From assembly GCF_026151205.1 (NCBI RefSeq), contig NC_087084.1, positions 6,815,538 through 6,864,393 of the forward strand: a stretch of DNA of 48,856 nucleotides, given 5' to 3'. Shown piece by piece: positions 41,986 through 48,856 of this stretch; position 1 is the first letter of the stretch; every line of letters starts with the position of its first letter. A model generated the notes under the pieces. It was given only the letters and a program-made list of their open reading frames with translations, did no database searches and had not been told where the DNA came from. The translations under genes were made by a program, and so were the position numbers. This DNA is from Bolinopsis microptera. Lineage: Eukaryota; Ctenophora; Tentaculata; Lobata; Bolinopsidae.

Positions 41986-42689
41986 TTTAATGTACGAGCC
42001 CTGCAATTATTGAGATAATTCAATTGGCTGCTCTTTCTCCAGGAACTCAATAGCAAGAGTTAGGTGTAAGTGTAGATTATAATTAGATCAATCATTGAAT
42101 AGAGGCCTTATTTAAAGTAAAAAATGAGTAGGATCATTTTCCGATACAACATTTAATTAGGGACTTGTCACATAAACCAAGAAAAAAAAATGGAAACAAA
42201 ATACAAGCCTCACCAAGAAAAGTAACAGAGTCCTCCTATGGGAAAGTCTTAGACTTGTTTGAAGTATTTGAATTTTACAAACTGACGATGGTTCCGCGGA
42301 AAAAATCACGCACGGACTCAAGCTAGGAGGATGTGTTGATAGTTCTGCGGAAAATAACGGATTTTGCGAGTTTCCAACGCTACCTGATGCAATCTGTCGG
42401 CTACCACGTTGCCTTCAACGCTACCTGCTAACACTAAGTCACGCACAAAATATACGGAAGCTACACGAAGTTAGAAACATTTGAAGGGTCTGGAAGTGTT
42501 GTATGGCTCTATTATATAGTGGGCTATGTAACAGTATAATTTATATATACTACAGGGTAACAGTGTAATTATATACTGCTATACTGATGGCAAAAGTAAA
42601 GCTAACGAACTGAGTCGCATCGAGGAGGGAGGCCATATATAGTCGGGCTGGCAAGAGAGAGAGAGAAAGAAAGAGAGCAGCCATGCAAT

Positions 42690-42898
42690 GCTAGAGACAC
42701 GTACGAACTAAAAGCACGTACGATTTTAAAACACGTACGAACTACAAACACGTACGAACTACAAACACGTACGAACTACAAACACGTACGAACTACAAAC
42801 ACGTACGAACTACAAACACGTACGTACTACAAACACGTACGAACTACAAACAAGTACGAACTAAAAACACGTACGAACTCAAACACGTTCGGCCATGA
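42690..42898. repeat. 18-bp minisatellite ACACGTACGAACTACAAA
   Basis: About eleven units, each with a CGTACG palindrome, followed by GTAC-rich sequence to about 43090 (GGTACCAGT and CGTACGTG motifs on both strands). Confidence 0.93.
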
Positions 42899-43324
42899 GC
42901 TGATGACGGGTTATAACACTATTAGAGAGCACAGTGTGCAGATACACGTACGCAAGGTGTGGTTCCGGTGCTAATTTGGGTACCAGTACATACAGTTCTA
43001 CACCGGGTAGTTACCAGTCGTACGTGGAAGGTGGAGGGGTACCAGTGGTACCGGTCGTACGTGTACCAGTATAAGTACCAGCATTGGCACTAAAACCGGT
43101 ACACATACAAATGAGGACTTAGCAGGTGCAACACTAAATAGCACACTGTAATGAATGGTATATTCTATATTCTTACACAGAACGTCAGTACAGTGTACAG
43201 TGCGGCACACTACGTAACCTCACACTCTGCACTCATAACAGAACACAAACATGACATCACTATTATTTCCGTCCCCCGATCATGGCAATAAAATCAGACA
43301 CCACTAGTAAGAAACACAAAGTAA

Positions 43325-43392
43325 AATCACACGTCGTGTTAAACAAAAGTCACGCGTGTTAAACTAAAATCACGCGTGTTAAACAAAAGTCA
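43325..43392. repeat. 23-bp triplicate around CACGCGTGTTAAAC
   Basis: Three units of AAAATCAC(G)CGTGTTAAAC-type sequence. Confidence 0.85.
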
Positions 43393-43537
43393 GGCCTGTC
43401 TCCTACCGCTATCACCACATGGTTAGATGAAATCACGTACGTAATAATATAGTGCGCATATTATAACATATACCCACGACAGTTTAAACGCTCAACAATT
43501 GCTATTACACACTAAATTACAGGCGGGTAACGAGTAG

Positions 43538-43755
43538 TCACACACAGCATTCTCGCTTTCAAATATATCACATACGGCATATTTAATATGCCGCATATTA
43601 GCTCACATACGGTTATTCGCGTAGCTTGTTAGCACTTGAGCAGTAGAACACACAGCATTCTCGCTCTCTCAAATAGATCACATACGGGCTACGGCATATT
43701 AGCTCACATACAGTTAGTTGCGTAGCTTGTTAGCACTTGAGCAGATCACATACGG
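43538..43755. repeat. ~130-bp tandem duplication
   Basis: CACACAGCATTCTCGCT, ATCACATACGG, CATATTAGCTCACATAC and GCGTAGCTTGTTAGCACTTG occur in the same order twice. A GCATATTTAATATGC palindrome is present only in the first copy. Confidence 0.88.
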
Positions 43756-43777
43756 GTTTTTAGGTAGCTTTATAAGG

Positions 43778-44025
43778 GAGGGGGGGGGGGGGGCAAATAT
43801 GGGGACGGCTGCACCACGGACAATGGTTTGCACTGGTGGTCCGCGACCCCCTCAAAAGTTTGGTTACGGGACTTATTTATCTCGAAAACAAGTTTCACGA
43901 GCAAGGTGACTTGAGATCAGTTTTGTGAAAAGGGAGGGGCCGGGGGAGTGGTTGGTGGCTTGTGATCAGTTTTGTGAAAAGGGAGGGGCCGGGGCCGTAT
44001 GGGTGGGGGGGGGGGGGGGGGGGGG
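43778..44025. repeat. poly-G tracts with a 50-60-bp duplication
   Basis: G runs at about 43779-43792 and 44005-44023 flank two copies of GATCAGTTTTGTGAAAAGGG plus AGGGGCCGGGG, followed in each by GGTTGGTGGCTTG. Confidence 0.88.
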
Positions 44026-44039
44026 TTGGTGGCTTGAAT

Positions 44040-45085
44040 ACCTCCCTACAAATCTACTGAGAGCTGAATAGGCGGAGATTCATATCATTGGTAAAATAAT
44101 TCCTGACCTATCTGTCCTAAAATAGTGATCTAACGTGTTACACCAAACGTAGCACTAACCACCAAGTTTCACGGCCCTCATTAGCCTCGACGTGAGTGGC
44201 AACGCCCCAACAATTGAATAATTCTCGAAATTTAGCGCCAGAAAGTAGGCAGGAACATCAAATTCTTGATAGGTATGCTGATTTTTGGGCACACAAAACT
44301 ATGTAGGAGTGCATTAGATATCACATACAAAACCTGGATTCTAATAACATGTTGAGTGACAGGGTAGGAGTTGCTGGAATTCAAAACTAGTGCAGGTACT
44401 ACCCCGAGTAGCTAACACGGAGATACATATCTAGATAGTATCAAGAGCTAAAGAGCAGAGTAGATAGAGGTTAAATATGAGGGGGAAATCGCTGCAAATA
44501 ACTTGCAACGCAAAGACTGTAAGTGTAAGGGTATTCGCGGAATGGACATTCTGGCGACACGTATAATTTCGGGTGCACCTATATTCTAGAAGTAGTTGTA
44601 GAGCAATACTAAGGTAATGGGACTACTGCAGATATCGAACGCTGTAAAAAGATGACGATCAGACCTCATTATCTTAAATTCTTCGCACGGAATGTTTCTT
44701 CCTAGGACACAGATCGAAAGAGAGACCGAAAACAATAGAGTAAAATATCATATCTCCATTGGGGAATGCTTGCGACTTGGTCGAATTGGCAAATCAAGCG
44801 GTAATTGGCCAGTGTAGACAGGTCAAAATTAACCAGGAATTAAGTTTTAAAAATAGCTTCGTACGTGGTGGCTTGCAAGCGTGCGCACCTTTAATCTAGT
44901 TTACCCTTAATTCGAGAATATTGCAAAATTAGCATTCAACAGGAACAAGACACAAGGCTAGATCATCAGTAATAGAGCGGGGAAAAGTTCGGGAAAATGA
45001 TTTGTTTCTGACAAATTTACTGAGGATAGACTATCTATATCGAATAAATTATCGGATAATAACGTTACAGGACTGTGAAAATACC
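44040..45085. other. gene-free stretch
   Basis: No feature was recognised. Confidence 0.5.
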
Positions 45086-45088
45086 GAA

Positions 45089-45889
45089 TACCTTAGTTCC
45101 CAAAAATTTGTGTGCCATTAAATTGAGCACAATTTATTTGAGCCCGAAAAATTTGGGCAGAAAATTTGAACTCATTTGGGCGACCGAAAATTTGGGCACA
45201 AATTTTTCGAAAAATGAACGATTTTCCACTAAAATTTTAGTTAGATATTTGCCTTAGATCATTATTATTCCTTATTATTCCAGTCATTTTGCTTTCAATT
45301 TTAAGCATGTAGGTGGTAGTCTGAGTTGTTTCACATTATAAAATTTACGATCTGCTCAGTAACTACTAAAAAATACAGTGATGATGGCACAGTACAAAAT
45401 GATAGATATACAATAGTGATATTTAGTCTCTCAATCAGATAGTATATTTAAAAGGGAGGCCAGATGACATAAGGAAAGGCTTTGAGAAGTCAGGTATAAC
45501 TGATGCTTGTAGATCAGACTTTACGGTGGATGATAATCCATTTGCAGATCTTGTTTAAATCTCTAGCTATCCGTACCTCTAGCCATTTGTTTTATTAGTA
45601 GCTGTTAGCTATTCCAGTTATTTCTATTCATTTAAAATATAAGCCTTTTTAATTGGTCAAGCCATGAATGACAGATTAGAAAACTAAAATTTCGAATATT
45701 ATTTCACTTGGATATGAAGAAAAAGCCATCTTTCTATAGATTTCAGGGCCACGGGCCAAATGCCAAAAGTTTGGTTAGCAAAAAATTTAGCAGACGGAAA
45801 AGATTTATGCAATTAATTTGGTCTGCAAAAAATTTGGGCGAGAGGCCCGCTCAAATTTTTTGTCGCCCAAATTTTTAGGAATTAAGGTA
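45089..45889. mobile_element. mariner/pogo-type element, internally decayed
   Basis: The ends are inverted repeats: TACCTTAGTTCCCAAAAATT on the left, AATTTTTAGGAATTAAGGTA on the right (18 of 20 matching), with TA at each outer edge as expected for a TA target duplication. Further AAATTTGGGC-type repeats lie inside both ends. It contains the remnant C-terminus of a transposase (next entry). Confidence 0.8.
45448..45558 (+). pseudogene. transposase C-terminal remnant
   Basis: 36 open codons before a TAA: LKGRPDDIRKGFEKSGITDA, then CRSDFTVDDNPFADLV. The pattern (I-K-F-K-GI-A, then an acidic tail) is like the end of pogo/Tigger-type DDE transposases. The DDE catalytic domain is absent. It lies between the inverted ends of the 45089-45889 element. 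Confidence 0.5.
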
Positions 45890-46117
45890 GTTTATCAAAC
45901 TCAGTGATATAACGTGAGACCACAAACAGAATATATTAACTTTAACAGTTTTCATTACAAAAATAGATTAAGTTCTCATCACGAATACCAGAGTTCTGGT
46001 TGTGAGCCGGTCAAATCACGTATTATATATTAAATACCCAGGATGGAGGTCAACTAATCAGATAACCGGCCCTGTACGTGAAATCCCGGTCTTGCAGGAA
46101 TTGTGGGAATTTAGGAA

Positions 46118-46231
46118 ATGCCGTACCGACAGGACACTTGCAGGAATGAGGATCAGGGGAACAAACTCTCCCGGGTCCTAAAATTAGAAGAGGGGTATGA
46201 CCAGGAGACTGTATCAGTGCTCCTAAGTCAG
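46118..46231 (+). CDS. possible first exon of an unknown gene
   Basis: 38 codons starting MPYRQDTCRNEDQGNK and ending ETVSVLLSQ at a CAG|GTACGG donor. An in-frame TAG lies directly upstream (46112-46114), so this is either a start exon or begins at that acceptor-like AG. A phase-0 join to an acceptor near 46470 would stop after 17 codons, so the full gene structure is unresolved. The donor overlaps a pogo-like end motif (TACGGTAAAACCCTG). Confidence 0.25.
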
Positions 46232-46399
46232 GTACGGTAAAACCCTGGTGTTGGGGAAAAGGACTAAGTGGTCGGAGTTTTCATTTCTGATGATCAAATT
46301 TGACAAAAATTCAAGTCACGAGTTTATGGTTATCAGCTAACTTTACCTAAGATATAAACAATAAGCAGATGTTCCGTCTCATAGGAAACGCTACAGAAT

Positions 46400-46462
46400 T
46401 GTTCGTTCAACATTCAACATAGGAGGAGCTAACATTCAACATAGGAGGAGGTGAACATTCAA
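46400..46462. repeat. ~23-bp triplicate AACATTCAACATAGGAGGAG
   Basis: Two full units, with AACATTCAACA(G) opening a third. Confidence 0.85.
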
Positions 46463-46959
46463 CAGCTCCTTCTGACCGGCTTTTCATGTGGGGGTGTGGC
46501 ACCGACTACTCCCAAATAAGGGCAAAATACATGGTAAGCAAACAAACTATTTTCAGCTGCAAATTTCCGACAAGTTGTTTGAAATATGATAGTTTTACCA
46601 AGATAATGTATGGTCACCCTCTTAAAAACATAACTTTGATATAGAAAAGTTGGTGTTGGGAATTAGATGCTATCTGTGGTATGTACGTGGTACCTTTCTG
46701 GGAATTTCCGTGGAAGGGTGTAGGGCCCGAAAATTGTCCTATCTAAAAATTTTATCAAAAAAATTAAGGACGAAAAGTAATTTGAGAGAATTGTTGACAA
46801 TATCGAACAGGAGATTCTGCAGAGGAAACAGAGAAAAGAAAATTGATATCAGAGAAGATTTTGACAAAATGTTTGATAACACTTTTTGCGTGACTACTGC
46901 TAAAGGTTCACCTGCGATAACGACCCAACTCAAGTGGATTTCATAATGCTCCAAGCGTT

Positions 46960-48856
46960 CGATAAAACCTATAAATAAAATTTATTCCATCCGATCTGAA
47001 AAATGTGCCCGCAACGAGGGTATAGGTCTCAGACAAACTGTCTAAAAATACCGTCTAAAAGAAGCATAACCAATACAAAAAGGACAGACCAATTATAATA
47101 TCCGAGGGTCCAATAAAACCTAACCAATTCGAACAATGCTAACTGATCACGAACACATAGCCTTAAAGTCCGGAGCCTTAAACCCAACCCTGTTTTTAAA
47201 CCGTATAAAAGTAGTGTCTGAACGGACCGAAAATATCCCCTTTACATACACATGATGAAGGGTTATTATTTATAGATAGTTTAAATAGTTTAAATAAAAC
47301 AGAACATTCAACATTGATCAGCACATCATCTCACAGATCAAACCAACCAATGCCTTAACGCCTAAAAATCCCGAAAATAATATCAACCAATTGTGAACAT
47401 AAAGCATGAATTTGTTTCAAAAGCATCAAAACAGTACATTAGCCTAAAAAACCAGAACATCAGCATAGAAAAGACAGTTTTTGAGGAAAGACAATAAACG
47501 CATACACCCCCTAAATATTCCAAAATTATAAACGCCTCCGTAGATTTACAGCAATACACGTGGCAGCATGGTCACTCCCTGCCAGCGTATTCTGCGGAAC
47601 GTTGTGATCGACAAGAATTATTTGCGACTTAGACAAAATCGCTCACTAATTGCTCGCAACGTGTTTTAATTTCTTGATTTGTAAACACGGTGTTATTGGA
47701 ATCGGCATGAAACAACGAGACTCGTGATGATTTGAGAAGAACTGTTGGTTACCGTTAGAAGGTTGCGGTGAAATTAGTTACGAACAAAAAGAAAACTTGG
47801 TACTCATGGAAATTGTTCCTGAATAGTGTATCACTATTAACGTCGAAACGCTAAGACTAACTATTAGACAAACCTTGAGAGACAAACATCAATTTCCGAG
47901 AAATATAACAGAAGTAAAGACGAAGTGTCCCCAGTGTGCCCCACTCACTGTTCAGCAACACGACTACTGCAGAGCTACATAACCATAATGGGATACTTGT
48001 TGATTCCAGGAAACTCTCAACAGATTCCGAGAAACCGACCTGACCATGGCACAGGGCACTGTCACTACTAACCCCTGAAGCGGGGAGGGTGCTTCCTCAA
48101 AAGGGAGGGAGTAGCACATAGAATAGTGAACGTATAAAACAATAGAGTAAGTAGAATAAGTGGGTAAAAGAGAACTCCAGGAGGGATTGCGGCAATGATT
48201 TAAACTGAAATAAAAGTAAAATAATCTTATTATTTAATTGCAGAAACCGCAGGCTTCCCAAACATTATTTCTCCAATATGTTACCAAATTAGGGCATCAC
48301 GTGGTATATAAACTCCTCCTCCTCCAATATGCACATTGCTCTTAACAGGAGGACCCGCAAAATTGAAGCAGAGCCAAGTTATTTATAATTACCCCAAGTA
48401 GTACGTCGTACGAGGTCGTGAGTAATTATGTAAAGCCGGGATCCTCGCTAAATCAAGCCGCTGTTCCAAACATGTGTAACCACACCGGGATCCTCACCGG
48501 GATCCTCGCTAACTCTTCTGTAGAACTTACCCGCATGCGCATGCCCATTTGACCAAAATGTTTAGGAGTGAATGGGCAAAATGAGAAAAATGGGCATCTA
48601 TCAGTTTTCTGATAAAATACTGTATTGAGCTGAAATATAGCTCTACTTGCTCATTAAAGGACGCGAACATTTTCATCACAACTAAAGCTTTTGTTAAAGG
48701 ATTTGCCTTAAAAGGAGTATCTCAAATCTGATTTAAATCTCACCACAGAATATCCCGAATAAAATAATACTAGGTATTCACTTTTTTTGTTATGTATTCA
48801 TTTATCAGTATGGGTGACTTTTCGAATGTATTTATTATCATAGTTAATTATAAGAG
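46960..48856. other. gene-free stretch
   Basis: No gene was recognised. A GCGGGGAGGGTGCTTCCTC-containing segment (about 48080) and a CACCGGGATCCTC duplication (48482-48512) were noted, without assignment. Confidence 0.5.

Noticed and set aside
41703-42056. Arg-Glu and Ser-Leu open frames
   Set aside because: A (GA)n microsatellite read in frame.
46475-46545. FMWGCGTDYSQIRAKYM, reminiscent of the SANT domain of Bdp1, followed by a GTAAGC donor
   Set aside because: Too short, and its phase does not fit the upstream candidate exon ending at 46231.
46650-46946. 98-codon plus-strand frame (REDFDKMFDNTFCV)
   Set aside because: No recognisable family, no splice context, composition not clearly coding.

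Overview
This window is eukaryotic, and the gene content is that of a ciliated animal. The coding parts are split by GT-AG introns. There are ESCRT-III (CHMP4), bHLH-PAS and cystin-like genes, L2/CR1-type LINE fragments, and hAT, pogo/mariner and foldback DNA elements. TTAGGG-type interstitial repeats occur between about 4.4 and 8.6 kb. A marine invertebrate such as a cnidarian would fit, but nothing here fixes the taxon. Every recognisable gene lies on the minus strand. Most of the rest is repeat-rich noncoding DNA.

Layout. 1-8.6 kb holds no host gene: two dead LINE reverse-transcriptase fragments, a retroelement-derived fragment carrying a near-perfect hairpin, a retroposed insert with a 14-bp target duplication, an intact hAT-type MITE with an 8-bp target duplication, a 178-bp perfect direct repeat, and foldback elements rich in CCCTAA. 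8651-13595 is a five-exon gene that I joined by splice phase. It would encode about 1,220 residues, with an unrecognised N-terminal region and a large last exon made of Arg-rich, poly-Pro, silk-like Gly-Ala, PNPxQPV and NPTENxSD repeats. 15281-16753 is a two-exon gene with a cystin-1-like architecture (N-terminal myristoylation motif, C-terminal EELIASIERE motif) and an apparent frameshift. 18982-22642 and 24017-25224 are tandem paralogues of CHMP4/Snf7 with identical four-exon structures. The second is intact. The first has a 1-nt deletion in exon 2, a 2.2-kb minisatellite-filled intron, and four tandem copies of its last 3' splice site.

26.7-29.6 kb is a (CCCT)n block that has amplified a roughly 60-bp exon-like unit ending in a 5' splice site. 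29813-31872 is a non-autonomous DNA transposon with 13-bp inverted ends. 38879-40579 is an essentially intronless bHLH-PAS transcription factor with an atypical basic region. An array of alternating CArG boxes and CACGTG E-boxes lies about 0.8 kb beyond its stop. 40.9-46 kb is microsatellites, minisatellites and a mariner/pogo-type element that keeps the last 36 codons of a transposase. 46-48.9 kb holds one doubtful exon and little else.

Recurring theme: many minisatellites carry CACGTG and/or TGACGTCA palindromes (13.3, 18.9, 20.1, 35.5 and 37.9 kb). The genes do not form an operon or a pathway. The links between neighbours are the tandem CHMP4 duplication and the shared repeat families. Two genes each carry one apparent indel, so uncorrected assembly errors must be kept in mind.
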